DNA from: Liquorilactobacillus ghanensis DSM 18630
GTDB taxonomy: Bacteria > Bacillota > Bacilli > Lactobacillales > Lactobacillaceae
Direction: 5' to 3'
Length of the DNA: 47,444 bases
NCBI RefSeq assembly: GCF_001435235.1
Contig: NZ_AZGB01000018.1
Span: 335,714 to 383,157 of the forward strand
Shown here: positions 16,854 through 25,536 of the stretch, piece by piece
Layout of the letters: every line of letters starts with the position of its first letter
How positions within the stretch are numbered: position 1 is the stretch's first letter
The notes under the pieces: generated by a model
Seen by the model: only the letters and a program-made list of their open reading frames with translations
Told to the model about the DNA's origin: nothing
The model's database searches: none
Made by a program: the position numbers and the translations under genes

Positions 16854-17366
16854 TCAGTTAAATTTATTAAGTGCGAGTTCAAGTCGCCGCAAGTAATCTT
16901 GACGTTTAGTGGGTTGCAATAAAATATCTTGAATAGTCGCGTGAACTAAAGTCATAGCTGCCCAATGACGTGAATCTAAAGTCAATGCAGGTGGTGTTGC
17001 TTTAGGTAAAAAAGCTTCATTATAGAGTAAATGCATTTTGATTAAATTGTAATAGCGGCAGTTAACAGTTTTTTCAGTAAACTCAGTTACGGTTTGTAAG
17101 TAAACTTGTGGTTGATAATCACTTGTTAGGCTGGCAACCGGCAATGGTTGATGAATATCTGCCAAGGCTTGATGGTATAAATATTGATATGCATCAGTCA
17201 AGTTTTCAAAATAAGTATAAAAAGCACTGCGGGAAATGCCTGCATGTTTGGCAATACGGGCAACTTGGGCCGTACTGAGCGGATACTTGGAAAATTCGTC
17301 CAATAAAGCTGCTTGAATTCGCTGAAGTTTAGCGGTTGTTATTTTGGTAAGATTAGTCAGAACCAC
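16854..17366 (-). CDS. hrtR: TetR-family repressor, HrtR-like
   Basis: 170 residues from a GTG at 17366 with AAAGGGG upstream. Residues 10-55 form the TetR helix-turn-helix (STAQVARIAKHAGISRSAFY followed by TYFENLTDAYQYLY). The C-terminal ligand domain is short. It heads the permease-ATPase operon and has two palindromes at its own promoter that closely resemble the known HrtR operator of Lactococcus lactis. Expected role: repress the operon until haem binds. Without alignment the haem-ligand histidines cannot be confirmed. Confidence 0.65.
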   Translation of the reverse strand: MVLTNLTKITTAKLQRIQAALLDEFSKYPLSTAQVARIAKHAGISRSAFYTYFENLTDAYQYLYHQALADIHQPLPVASLTSDYQPQVYLQTVTEFTEKTVNCRYYNLIKMHLLYNEAFLPKATPPALTLDSRHWAAMTLVHATIQDILLQPTKRQDYLRRLELALNKFN

Positions 17367-17385
17367 GAATACTTTCCCCTTTTCG

Positions 17386-17442
17386 TTGACGCAGCGTCAA
17401 TTTATTTTTGCTTAGTGTACCATGCCATTGACACAGCGTCAA
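17386..17442 (-). promoter_or_regulatory. hrtR promoter with two TetR-type palindromic operators
   Basis: Two near-identical palindromes are present: TTGACGCAGCGTCAA (17386-17400) and TTGACACAGCGTCAA (17428-17442). On the minus strand the second supplies the -35 TTGACG (17437-17442), 17 nt from TACACT (17414-17419); the first lies just after the transcription start. The lactococcal HrtR site is, from memory, ATGACACAGTGTCAT, almost the same. Confidence 0.75.
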
Positions 17443-17464
17443 TGAGTAATTAGCTTTGTTTAAT

Positions 17465-17493
17465 AAAAAAAGTCAAACCAAAAATGGTTTGAC
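17465..17493 (-). terminator. Terminator of the aldehyde dehydrogenase gene
   Basis: GTCAAACCA (17472-17480) and TGGTTTGAC (17485-17493) form a perfect 9-bp stem, followed on the minus strand by seven T (17465-17471). Confidence 0.8.
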
Positions 17494-17519
17494 AATCTAA
17501 AAAATATAATTGATTTAAA

Positions 17520-18887
17520 TTAACCGAGAACGGTTTTAATATTGGCAAATTCACGAATTCCAAGATCACTAAGTTCGCGGCCATAGCCGGAGTGTTTGAT
17601 TCCACCAAAGGGAAGTTCCGGTATTGAAGCCAAAGGTTGGTTAATTGCTACTTGTCCTGTTTCAATTTTAGCCGCTAATTGCCGAGCAGCAGTCAAATCT
17701 TCGGAATAAATAGCACCACCTAGACCATAATTTGAGTGGTTAGCGATTTTTAAGATATCAGCTTCGTCAGTAACGCGGTAAATCTGGGCAACTGGGCCAA
17801 ATAGTTCCTGATCGTACATTGGATTATCAAATTGCATGCCAGTGATAATCAGTGGGTTAAAGAACGCTCCCGGTCCGCTGATTGGTTCGGGGTTTCCCCA
17901 CAGTACCTCAGCACCACCAGCTAAAACATCTTTTACTTGTTTTTGAAGATGTTCTTGCGCTGATTTTGAAGATAAAGGAGCAAGAGTTGTTTTTTCATCT
18001 AATGGATCACCGGGTTGATATTTGGCGAATTCTTGTTTAAGCGCCGCCAAAAACTTATCATAAATACCATCTTGAACAAGGTAGCGTTTAGCTGCAGTGC
18101 AGACTTGTCCTGAATTATTTAGGCGGCCCTTTGCGGCTCCGACAACTGCTTTAGCTAAATCAGCATCATCCAAAACAACACAGACATCAGTTCCACCAAG
18201 TTCCATAGTTGATTTTTTAATATTTTGACCGGCTGCAGCGGCAATTTTTGCACCAGCTTTTTCTGAACCGGTTAAAGCGACACCCTGAACGCGCGGATCA
18301 CTGATCATAGTATTGACTTGATCATAAGAAGCAAAAAGATTTTTGAATGCACCGGTTGGTATATCAGCAGCTTGGCAGGCTGTTTCAAACGCTTGAGCAC
18401 ATTCGGGTACAATGCTGGCATGTTTTAAAATAACCGGATTACCTAGAATAAAGTTGGGAGCAAAAACCCGCATCACCTGAGTGTAAGGAAAATTCCACGG
18501 TTCAACAGCAACAATGGCACCGATTGAACTGAATTCAAGATGTGCCGGTTGTTTGGCGATCACTGAATAATCTTGATTTTCTAATGCAGCCGCCCCGTAA
18601 TCAACATAGTATTGGGCAAATGCGGCTGTTTTGTTAACTTCAGCTCGAGCATCGGCAATCAATTTTCCCATGTTGGTTGTAATAAAACGAGCATAGTAAT
18701 CGCAATTTTTAGTAAACTCAGCCGCAAGTTTTGCAAGTTGAGCCGCCCGTTGTTCAAATGATTGTTTCTTGGCCTGTTGATAAAAAGTTTCTGCGGCAGA
18801 TAAAGCTTGTTCCACCTCAGCATCAGTACTTGGTGTAAATTCTTTAATCACTTTCCCATCATACGGATTTACAGCACGATAAGACAT
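17520..18887 (-). CDS. NAD(P)-dependent aldehyde dehydrogenase, succinate-semialdehyde type
   Basis: 455 residues, the usual length of GabD-like enzymes. Catalytic cysteine lies in LNNSGQVCTAAKR, general-base glutamate in KKSTMELGGTD, and the cofactor segment in AVEPWNFPYTQVMR. LPFGGIKHSGYGRELSDLG is the family C-terminus. It oxidises an aldehyde to an acid; lactobacillal homologues are annotated as succinate-semialdehyde dehydrogenase, but no GABA pathway gene is near, so the substrate is open. AAAGGGGAAG is the ribosome site. It has its own promoter and terminator and so is monocistronic. Confidence 0.88.
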   Translation of the reverse strand: MSYRAVNPYDGKVIKEFTPSTDAEVEQALSAAETFYQQAKKQSFEQRAAQLAKLAAEFTKNCDYYARFITTNMGKLIADARAEVNKTAAFAQYYVDYGAAALENQDYSVIAKQPAHLEFSSIGAIVAVEPWNFPYTQVMRVFAPNFILGNPVILKHASIVPECAQAFETACQAADIPTGAFKNLFASYDQVNTMISDPRVQGVALTGSEKAGAKIAAAAGQNIKKSTMELGGTDVCVVLDDADLAKAVVGAAKGRLNNSGQVCTAAKRYLVQDGIYDKFLAALKQEFAKYQPGDPLDEKTTLAPLSSKSAQEHLQKQVKDVLAGGAEVLWGNPEPISGPGAFFNPLIITGMQFDNPMYDQELFGPVAQIYRVTDEADILKIANHSNYGLGGAIYSEDLTAARQLAAKIETGQVAINQPLASIPELPFGGIKHSGYGRELSDLGIREFANIKTVLG

Positions 18888-18919
18888 TAAAATCTTCCCC
18901 TTTCGCTTGCCTTGGATAT

Positions 18920-18937
18920 ATGACTATTATAAGTCAT
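18920..18937 (-). promoter_or_regulatory. Palindrome containing the -10 of the aldehyde dehydrogenase gene
   Basis: ATGACT-ATTATA-AGTCAT is a perfect inverted repeat whose centre reads TATAAT on the minus strand. A repressor at this palindrome would cover the -10. The -35 is weak. Confidence 0.45.
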
Positions 18938-18953
18938 CTAACATTAAAATAAA

Positions 18954-20627
18954 CTAAAAAAATGAGGAAGAATTTAATTTTAATACTAGCGCCTCAAATG
19001 GTGCCAGCGTTAGCTTATTAGTAGGCAGCTGCTGGCGTTGATAGTTGCTGAGCAAAATTTGGGATTTAGCCGCAGCAAAAGCCGCCGGTAAATTAATCGT
19101 GGTCGCTTGACCATAAAAATTTGTGATGACTAGCAGTTGCTGCTGATCCAAATAACGCAAGTATCCCATAACTTGTGGATGATCTTGCCAGAGCGGTTTG
19201 ATGTGTCCTTGATAGACAAGTTTTTCAGTTTTGCGTAATTTAAATAACCGCTGATAATAAGTGAAAATTTCTCCGTTCTTAAGTTCGTCAGCAACATTGA
19301 TAGTCGCTTGATTGGTTGGCAACAACCATGGCTTTACGGTTGAAAAACCGGCAAATTTATCATCAGTCCATTGCATTGGAGTTCGACTATTATCACGTGA
19401 CTTTTGTTTGACAGCGTTAAAGGCCTGAGTTGGGGTCCGACCGGCAGCCAGCAGCTCATGATAAGCATTGATAGTTTCGATGTCTTCATAATCAGTAATT
19501 TGCTGATAATTCGGATCAGTCATTCCGATTTCTTCTCCTTGGTAAATAAAAGGAGTTCCTCGTAATAGCTGAATGGCAGTCGCTAAAACTTCGGCTGATT
19601 TTTCTCGATAATGAATCGGATCACCAAAACGGTTTAAGGCCCGAGGTTGATCATGATTATTCCAAAATAAAGCATTCCAGCCTTGAGCTTGATCAAGTGC
19701 TGTTTGCCATTCAAATAATAATTTTTTAAGCTGTAGGAAATCAAAAGGAACGCTATCCCATTTATTTCCTTGGCGATAATCAACCTTTAAATGATGAAAA
19801 GTGAAAATCATTGATAATTCGTGATTTTTTGGCTGAGTATATTTGATTGAATTCTCAACAGTGGTTGATGACATTTCGCCCACGGTAACAATAGTTGGGT
19901 CCTGTCCAAAGCTGTTGTGATTTAATTCTCTTAAATAACGATGAACAACAGGCGTGTCGGTGTACAGCTGCTTTTCAGTATTGCGATCAGTCGAATCAAC
20001 GAGTTGCTCAGCTTTTCCGGTAACATTAAAGACATCGAATCGGAATCCTTTAACTCCCTTTTTTCGCCAAAAATTAACGATTTTAGCTGCTTCTTGCCGA
20101 ACAGCTGGATTATGCCAGTCTAAATCTGCTTGTGCTGGGGCATATAAATGCAGATAGTATTTATCAGTATGACCGAATCGGCTCCATGCTGGGCCGCCAA
20201 ACTTTGATTGCCAATTAGTCGGTAGACTTCCATCGGGTTTGGCTGAGCGGAGATAGAAAAATCGTTGATAATACTTATCTCCCGCCAAAGCTTTTTGAAA
20301 CCAGGGATGCCGAGTTGAACAATGATTGAAGACCATATCAAGCATGACATCAATTTTATTTTTGTGAAGTTCGGCAACTAATTCTTCAAAATCAGCCATT
20401 GTACCGAAGCGAGAATCGATTTGATAATAATCAGCGATATCATAACCATTATCTTTTTGTGGTGACACAAAAAAAGGATTAAACCAAATCATATCGATAT
20501 GCAATTTTTTTAGATAAGGAACTTTGGCAATGATTCCCCGTAAATCCCCGATTCCATCGTGATCGCTATCGTAAAAAGACCGCGGATAAATTTGATAAAT
20601 AATTTTTTTCCCTAGTTCACTTTCCAC
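18954..20627 (-). CDS. treC: Trehalose-6-phosphate hydrolase (GH13)
   Basis: 557 residues from a GTG at 20627, seven nt after GGAGGT; a longer frame to 20687 would lie inside treR. It splits trehalose 6-phosphate to glucose and glucose 6-phosphate. GH13 regions in order: DVMLDMVFNHCSTRHPWF, GFRFDVFNVTG with the nucleophile aspartate, TIVTVGEMSSTT with the acid glutamate, and LFWNNHDQPRALNRFGD. The opening IIYQIYPRSFYDSDHDGIGD is shared with oligo-1,6-glucosidases, so the trehalose assignment relies on the TreR-type regulator and the PTS genes beside it. Its first 11 nt overlap the treR end. Confidence 0.85.
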   Translation of the reverse strand: MESELGKKIIYQIYPRSFYDSDHDGIGDLRGIIAKVPYLKKLHIDMIWFNPFFVSPQKDNGYDIADYYQIDSRFGTMADFEELVAELHKNKIDVMLDMVFNHCSTRHPWFQKALAGDKYYQRFFYLRSAKPDGSLPTNWQSKFGGPAWSRFGHTDKYYLHLYAPAQADLDWHNPAVRQEAAKIVNFWRKKGVKGFRFDVFNVTGKAEQLVDSTDRNTEKQLYTDTPVVHRYLRELNHNSFGQDPTIVTVGEMSSTTVENSIKYTQPKNHELSMIFTFHHLKVDYRQGNKWDSVPFDFLQLKKLLFEWQTALDQAQGWNALFWNNHDQPRALNRFGDPIHYREKSAEVLATAIQLLRGTPFIYQGEEIGMTDPNYQQITDYEDIETINAYHELLAAGRTPTQAFNAVKQKSRDNSRTPMQWTDDKFAGFSTVKPWLLPTNQATINVADELKNGEIFTYYQRLFKLRKTEKLVYQGHIKPLWQDHPQVMGYLRYLDQQQLLVITNFYGQATTINLPAAFAAAKSQILLSNYQRQQLPTNKLTLAPFEALVLKLNSSSFF

Positions 20628-21378
20628 TAGTATTACCTCCCAATGGTTTATCTGATGACAGGACCCGTTTCCTGCGGGCAAAATCAATAAATTTGAATTT
20701 ATCCGGTCGATGAAATGAAGCAGTAATTTGGAACAGAGTAGTATCGGCTAAATAACTATGACTGCGTACGGCCACCACTAAACCATCACTTGGCAAATCA
20801 AGTGCTTGACGAACAGTGTCATCAGGTTTTTCAACCGTGATTTCCTTAGTTGCATAAGAAATATTCAACCCTAAATCATTTTCCAAGTAATCATAAATTG
20901 AATCAGCTGCGGCCGTTTTGGGTAATTTGGTAACGGGTGGGGTCAGTAAATAGTCGCGGTCTAAAACTGCTGGCGTATCGGCAATCAGCCGCAACCGTTC
21001 GACAAAAAATCCTGGCTGGCTTTTAACAGCTGATTTACTGATTTCGCATGGCGGGATCGTGGTCTTCTTTAAATGCAGTATCTTGGTGACAGCGTGCATA
21101 CCTAAAGTGGCATTTAATTCTTTAAAACTAGTAATGCCGGAAATTGGGAAAGTATAGCGTTGAATATCGAGCACCAATGAGCCGCGACCTTTGATTTTTT
21201 GAATCAATCCCAATTCATTCAGCTGATCGAGAGCTTTGCGGATTGTTTCCCGAGATGTTCCATACAAATCACATAATTGATGTTCACTGGGTAAATAGGT
21301 ATTAGTTTGATAAATTTTATGCTTGATCTTTGAAGCAATATCTTGAGCAATTAAATTTTGCTTGTTAAGCGCAGCCAT
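20617..21378 (-). CDS. treR: Trehalose operon repressor, GntR family
   Basis: 253 residues from the ATG at 21378 (AAAGGA upstream); an in-frame extension to 21480 crosses the promoter and is rejected. The winged helix (LPSEHQLCDLYGTSRETIRK, ALDQLNELGLIQKIKGRGS) is followed by a UTRA effector domain ending FHRPDKFKFIDFARRKR. The match to Bacillus TreR is close, including FPISGITSFKEL and SIYDYLENDLGLNISYATKE. It should repress both its own gene with treC and the divergent PTS genes, with trehalose 6-phosphate as inducer. Confidence 0.88.
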   Translation of the reverse strand: MAALNKQNLIAQDIASKIKHKIYQTNTYLPSEHQLCDLYGTSRETIRKALDQLNELGLIQKIKGRGSLVLDIQRYTFPISGITSFKELNATLGMHAVTKILHLKKTTIPPCEISKSAVKSQPGFFVERLRLIADTPAVLDRDYLLTPPVTKLPKTAAADSIYDYLENDLGLNISYATKEITVEKPDDTVRQALDLPSDGLVVAVRSHSYLADTTLFQITASFHRPDKFKFIDFARRKRVLSSDKPLGGNTSGK

Positions 21379-21414
21379 GCCACACACATCCTTTAGTAAT
21401 CGTTTTCTAAATCT

Positions 21415-21442
21415 ATTATAGCATCTATGTATAGACAAACAA
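21415..21442 (-). promoter_or_regulatory. treR promoter with TreR-type operator
   Basis: On the minus strand TTGTTT (21437-21442) and TATAAT (21415-21420) are 16 nt apart. ATGTATAGACAA (21427-21438) in the spacer resembles the TreR site TTGTATATACAA. Confidence 0.6.
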
Positions 21443-21487
21443 GAATTAATTATATAGCTTGTTTTAAAAAGAAAAAACACAATTTTA

Positions 21488-21516
21488 TTGACAGATGTAT
21501 ATACAAGTTATAAGAT
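21488..21516 (+). promoter_or_regulatory. PTS promoter with TreR operator
   Basis: TTGACA (21488-21493) and TAAGAT (21511-21516) are 17 nt apart. The spacer contains ATGTATATACAA (21495-21506), nearly the TreR consensus, so bound TreR would block RNA polymerase directly. Confidence 0.7.
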
Positions 21517-21567
21517 AATGGCTGGATAGATGAAAGCGATTTATTGATGTTGGAAGGAGTGATTAAT

Positions 21568-22071
21568 TTGTTTAGTTTTGCAAAAAAGAAACATGCGGTG
21601 GCGGTAACGACCCGCTTATCATCACCGGTTAATGGCCAAATAATCAAATTAGCTCAAGTTGCTGATCCGGTTTTTGCTGGAGAAAAAATGGGCCCTGGCT
21701 TGGGGATTGAACCCAGTGATGGTCAGATAAGTGCGCCAGTCGCGGGGAAAATTTCAATGATTGCTGAAACAAAGCATGCAATTGGGATTAAGACGGCTGA
21801 TGGGCTGGATGTGTTGTTGCATTTGGGGATCGATACGGTTAATTTGCAAGGAAAACCATTTAACGTGCTAGTTAAGCTGGGTCAAAAAATCAAAGAGAAG
21901 CAAAGGCTGGTTGAGATGGATCTTGCGGCGATCAAACAGCAACATTTAAAAACAACTGTAATTTTAGTAATTACGAATGCGGTTGATCACAAAATTGGAG
22001 TTGAGGTAACTGACAGACAAACAGTTGCAGCAGGAGAGTTAGCAGCTGAGATCAAACAAGATAAGGAGTGA
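21568..22071 (+). CDS. PTS EIIA component, glucose family (trehalose locus)
   Basis: 167 residues from a TTG at 21568, eight nt after AAGGAG; an ATG at 21547 would lie upstream of the ribosome site. The phosphorylated histidine is H85 in DVLLHLGIDTVNL and the second conserved histidine is H70 in ETKHAIGI. It passes phosphate from HPr to the EIIB domain of the next gene. Many trehalose systems fuse EIIA to EIIBC or borrow the glucose EIIA; here it is a separate gene 6 nt upstream of EIIBC. Confidence 0.85.
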   Translation: MFSFAKKKHAVAVTTRLSSPVNGQIIKLAQVADPVFAGEKMGPGLGIEPSDGQISAPVAGKISMIAETKHAIGIKTADGLDVLLHLGIDTVNLQGKPFNVLVKLGQKIKEKQRLVEMDLAAIKQQHLKTTVILVITNAVDHKIGVEVTDRQTVAAGELAAEIKQDKE

Positions 22072-22077
22072 GCGATT

Positions 22078-23553
22078 ATGGCAAAAAAAGACTATACGGC
22101 TTTGGCTAAAACAATCATTAAAGACGTCGGCGGTCCAAGTAATATTAATAACCTGATTCATTGTATTACACGACTGCGTTTTTATTTAAAAGATGAAAGT
22201 ATAGCTAAAGATTCCGTATTAAAGCAGACTGACGGAGTAATCGATGTTATTAAAGCTTCTGGACAGTATCAAGTTGTGATCGGCAATGAAGTAACCAATG
22301 TTTATGACGCGGTTGTACAGGAGCTGGGCCCAGAATTTGCCAAAAAATTAGATAATGGTGCTGCTGGTGAAACGGCAGCGACGGCGACACCTGAACAAGG
22401 CGGAAACCGATTTGTTAGTGGAATTAATAAATTGATCGGCGTAATTACTGGATCGATGACACCGGTGATCGGTGTAATTGCTGCTTCTGGTATTATTAAA
22501 GGAATCTTGGCATTATTAACTTTACCGCAATTAGGGGCATTATTAGATGCTAAAAGCACACTTTACCTGACGATCAGTGCAATGGCTGATTCAGCATTTT
22601 TCTTCCTACCAATTATGGTTGGGTTTGCCGCAGCTCGTTACTTAGGTGGTGATCCGATCGTTACCGCGGTAATCGGTGGAGTTTTGACTTATCCGCAAAT
22701 TGTTACTTGGGGGAAAGCATTTAAAACCATGTTTTCGATCGGTGGTTTTCAATTTCAATTTTTAAATTATACGTATTCAATTTTTCCAATGATTTTGGCG
22801 GCTTGGTTGGCTAAGAAGTTTGGCAACTGGCTAAAACAAGTTTTACCAAGTTATTTGCAAATGATTTTTAATCCGCTGCTAACAATTTTGGTAGTCAGTG
22901 CGATTACTTTATTGATAACAGGACCGGTAATTCAAGGAGCTGCTAATGGTATTGCTGACTTTATTAATTGGTTAGTCCAAGCTTCTGGTTGGCTTGGCGG
23001 TTTGGTAATTGGTGCTTTTTACCAAGTTTTGGTTATTTTTGGGTTGCACTGGGGCGTTGTTCCTTTGGTGGCTCAACAGATTTCAGGCAGTGGAGAAAGT
23101 GCACTGAATGCAATTATTTCAGGTACAATGGTTTCTCAAGGTGCTGCAGTCTTGGCAGTGGCAATCAAATCACGCAAGTCACAGTTGAAAGAATTAGGTT
23201 TTGCCGCAGCAATTTCAGCTTTTTGTGGAGTTACTGAACCAGCGATTTACGGAGTCAACCTGCGTTACCGGCGTGTTTTTGTATCTGGCTTGATTGGTTC
23301 AGCCGTTAGTGGTTTTATAACAGGACTGATGCAAGGTAATATGTTTGGCTTTACCGGTTCTTTGATTGGTTTTTCATCGTTCTTTAATCCGAAAAATCCT
23401 GGGGACTTAAATAGTTTCTATGCTTTCTTATTATCAAGTTTGGCAGCCATCGTTGTCAGTTTCTTGGTAACTTGGTTCTGGGGATACAACGATCAGATGG
23501 TTAAAGGAGAAAAAGTTGCGAAAAAGCAAAACCCTGCTAAAGCTAAAGCATAA
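22078..23553 (+). CDS. treB: PTS EIIBC component, trehalose-specific
   Basis: 491 residues. The EIIB domain (1-90) carries the phosphocysteine C29 in LIHCITRLRFYL. A linker at about 95-110 leads to the EIIC membrane domain with about ten spans and the sugar-site signature FCGVTEPAIYGVNLRYR. It imports trehalose as trehalose 6-phosphate for TreC. It belongs to the glucose/sucrose/beta-glucoside superfamily; the substrate is assigned from treR and treC next door. The start has GGAGTGAGCG upstream. Confidence 0.85.
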   Translation: MAKKDYTALAKTIIKDVGGPSNINNLIHCITRLRFYLKDESIAKDSVLKQTDGVIDVIKASGQYQVVIGNEVTNVYDAVVQELGPEFAKKLDNGAAGETAATATPEQGGNRFVSGINKLIGVITGSMTPVIGVIAASGIIKGILALLTLPQLGALLDAKSTLYLTISAMADSAFFFLPIMVGFAAARYLGGDPIVTAVIGGVLTYPQIVTWGKAFKTMFSIGGFQFQFLNYTYSIFPMILAAWLAKKFGNWLKQVLPSYLQMIFNPLLTILVVSAITLLITGPVIQGAANGIADFINWLVQASGWLGGLVIGAFYQVLVIFGLHWGVVPLVAQQISGSGESALNAIISGTMVSQGAAVLAVAIKSRKSQLKELGFAAAISAFCGVTEPAIYGVNLRYRRVFVSGLIGSAVSGFITGLMQGNMFGFTGSLIGFSSFFNPKNPGDLNSFYAFLLSSLAAIVVSFLVTWFWGYNDQMVKGEKVAKKQNPAKAKA

Positions 23554-23678
23554 TTTCGGGCGTTGCTGAAAAGTAGTTTTAGCGAGACGATGAGTTTGCA
23601 TTATCGTTTTTAGCATAATCATTTTTAACTGAATTACAGATCTTATTTATGAAAAGCAACAAAAGATCCTTAACAAAG

Positions 23679-23736
23679 AACTTCCTTTCTAAACAATAGC
23701 TTATCAGCTGAACTATTGTGGAAAGGAAGTTTTTGT
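23679..23736 (+). terminator. Terminator after the trehalose PTS genes
   Basis: AACTTCCTTTC (23679-23689) pairs with GAAAGGAAGTT (23721-23731), and inside it CAATAG (23694-23699) pairs with CTATTG (23713-23718). TTTTTG follows. Confidence 0.75.
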
Positions 23737-24111
23737 AGTTTGCGGCTGATGGCTGAAAAAGCTTTCGCCAGCAGATAGTTTGATTCAGTAAATAATAAAG
23801 GCATTTATTGAACGCTTGTGAATAAAAATTCGTTTTATTCGTTTTGAATTGAAACCTGAAAGAAAAGACTAAATTATTGAATGATAATTTAATTTAGTAA
23901 AGACTTGCTTTTCAGCTTATAGATAGTCTTTTTTAAAAATCTTCAAAACTGCTTTTAGCTAACAAAAATTATATTTTTCACAAGATTTATGCAGGAATTT
24001 GGTTGGAATTTCCAGCTGGATGGAGTATATTTGAAGTGTAAAATAGAAATTTTTTAATTTTGGGAAAGCTTTCACTTTCGCAATCAAGTAATTATAAAGG
24101 AGGAGATCTGA
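23737..24111 (+). promoter_or_regulatory. cyd upstream region with possible Rex half-sites
   Basis: No gene is seen. TTGTGAATAAAAATTCGT (23816-23833) has a perfect left half of the Rex consensus TTGTGAA-n4-TTCACAA, and TTTTTCACAA (23974-23983) a perfect right half, but neither is a full site. TAAAAT at 24039-24044 is the best -10. A palindrome GAAAGCTTTC lies at 24064-24073. Rex control of cyd is known in other Firmicutes; here it is a guess. Confidence 0.35.
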
Positions 24112-25536
24112 ATGAGTATCGTTTCATTGGCACGCTTTCAGTTTGCAATGACAACGGTTTTCCATTTTTTCTTTGTGCCATTTTCGATTGGAACCGCTCT
24201 TGCTGTTGCCATTATGGAAACGACCTATGTTATTACCAAAAAGAAAGAATATCTTCGAATGACTAAATTCTGGGGAAATATTTTCTTATTGAGTTTTGCT
24301 GTTGGAGTAGTTACTGGTATTATTCAAGAATTTCAGTTTGGTATGAACTGGTCTGATTATTCAAGATTTATGGGAGATATTTTTGGGGCACCATTAGCAA
24401 TTGAGGCATTGTTGGCTTTCTTTATGGAATCAACATTCCTAGGCTTATGGATGTTTACTTGGGATCGCTTTAGCCCTAAAGCCCATGTTGTTTTAATCTG
24501 GCTGGTAACTTTTGCTTCAATGATTTCAGCTCTATGGATTTTAACAGCTAATAGTTTTATGCAGCATCCAACGGGTTATACCATTAAAAATGGTCATGCC
24601 GTCATGACTAGTTTCTCAGCTCTTTTAAAAAATCCACAAGTTTGGTTTGAATTCGGACATGTTATTGCTGGAACAGTTGTAACTGGTGGGATCATTATTG
24701 CCGGTTTGTCAGCCTTTCGTTTATTGCACCAAAAAGCAAAGGAAACCGCGTTTTACAAAAAATCATTACGATTGGGTTTGTTGTTAAGTTTAATTGGTGC
24801 TGTGTTGGTGATCTTTGCCGGCGATCAGCAGATGAAATATTTAATCAATGAACAACCGATGAAGTTTGCTGCTACTGAAGGAGTTTATAATACAACTAAA
24901 AGTCCAGCGGCTTGGTCTATTATTGATTGGTCTAATGAAAAAGAACATAAAAATGATTTCAGCTTGGATATTCCCGATATGTTAAGTATTTTGGCTTATG
25001 GACGTCCTTCGGGTGCGGTTGAAGGAATGAATGAAGTTAACAAGCATTTAGAAAACAAATATGGTAAAGAAAATAATTATTATCCGCCGGTTAATGCACT
25101 ATTTTGGAGTTTTCGGATTATGGCCGGATTTGGCGGTTTAATGTTATTGGTTTCAGCGTTGGGATTATTTTTCACACGGAAAAAGAAACCGACTTTGTAT
25201 AAAAAGAAGTGGATGCTGTGGGTTCTGGGATTATGCACTTTTACCCCATTTCTGGCTAATACAGCCGGCTGGTTGGTAACTGAGTTAGGACGTTACCCAT
25301 GGACAGTCTATGGACTATTTACAATTAAGCAAAGTGTTTCACCAAATGTTTCCGTCGGCTCGCTGCTGACAACTAATATTGTTTATTTCTTGTTATTTGC
25401 CTTTATTGCTGCAACTATGATTTCGCTGGTACGTTCCGAATTGAAAAAAGGACCATTTTATGAAGAACAAATTGCAGCTGATGATCACCGAGCCGACCAA
25501 GTTGATCCATTTGATAAGGAGGCGTTTGAACGATGA
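24112..25536 (+). CDS. cydA: Cytochrome bd quinol oxidase subunit I
   Basis: 474 residues with nine or so membrane spans and a short Q-loop, as in Gram-positive bd oxidases. Haem ligands are visible: H18 in ARFQFAMTTVFHFFF and the histidine of WFEFGHVIAG, with the methionine segment FRIMAGFGGLM and the GWLVTELGRYPW quinol-site region. It reduces oxygen to water using menaquinol. AAAGGAGGAG is the ribosome site. It is first of the cydABDC operon and its end overlaps cydB by 4 nt (ATGA). Confidence 0.95.
   Translation: MSIVSLARFQFAMTTVFHFFFVPFSIGTALAVAIMETTYVITKKKEYLRMTKFWGNIFLLSFAVGVVTGIIQEFQFGMNWSDYSRFMGDIFGAPLAIEALLAFFMESTFLGLWMFTWDRFSPKAHVVLIWLVTFASMISALWILTANSFMQHPTGYTIKNGHAVMTSFSALLKNPQVWFEFGHVIAGTVVTGGIIIAGLSAFRLLHQKAKETAFYKKSLRLGLLLSLIGAVLVIFAGDQQMKYLINEQPMKFAATEGVYNTTKSPAAWSIIDWSNEKEHKNDFSLDIPDMLSILAYGRPSGAVEGMNEVNKHLENKYGKENNYYPPVNALFWSFRIMAGFGGLMLLVSALGLFFTRKKKPTLYKKKWMLWVLGLCTFTPFLANTAGWLVTELGRYPWTVYGLFTIKQSVSPNVSVGSLLTTNIVYFLLFAFIAATMISLVRSELKKGPFYEEQIAADDHRADQVDPFDKEAFER

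Noticed and set aside
21530-21543. cre (CcpA) site before the PTS EIIA gene
   Set aside because: TGAAAGCGATTTAT matches the first part of the consensus, but the last two positions are wrong; it was not listed as a feature.
24064-24073. cre site before cydA
   Set aside because: GAAAGCTTTC is palindromic but lacks the central CG of cre.
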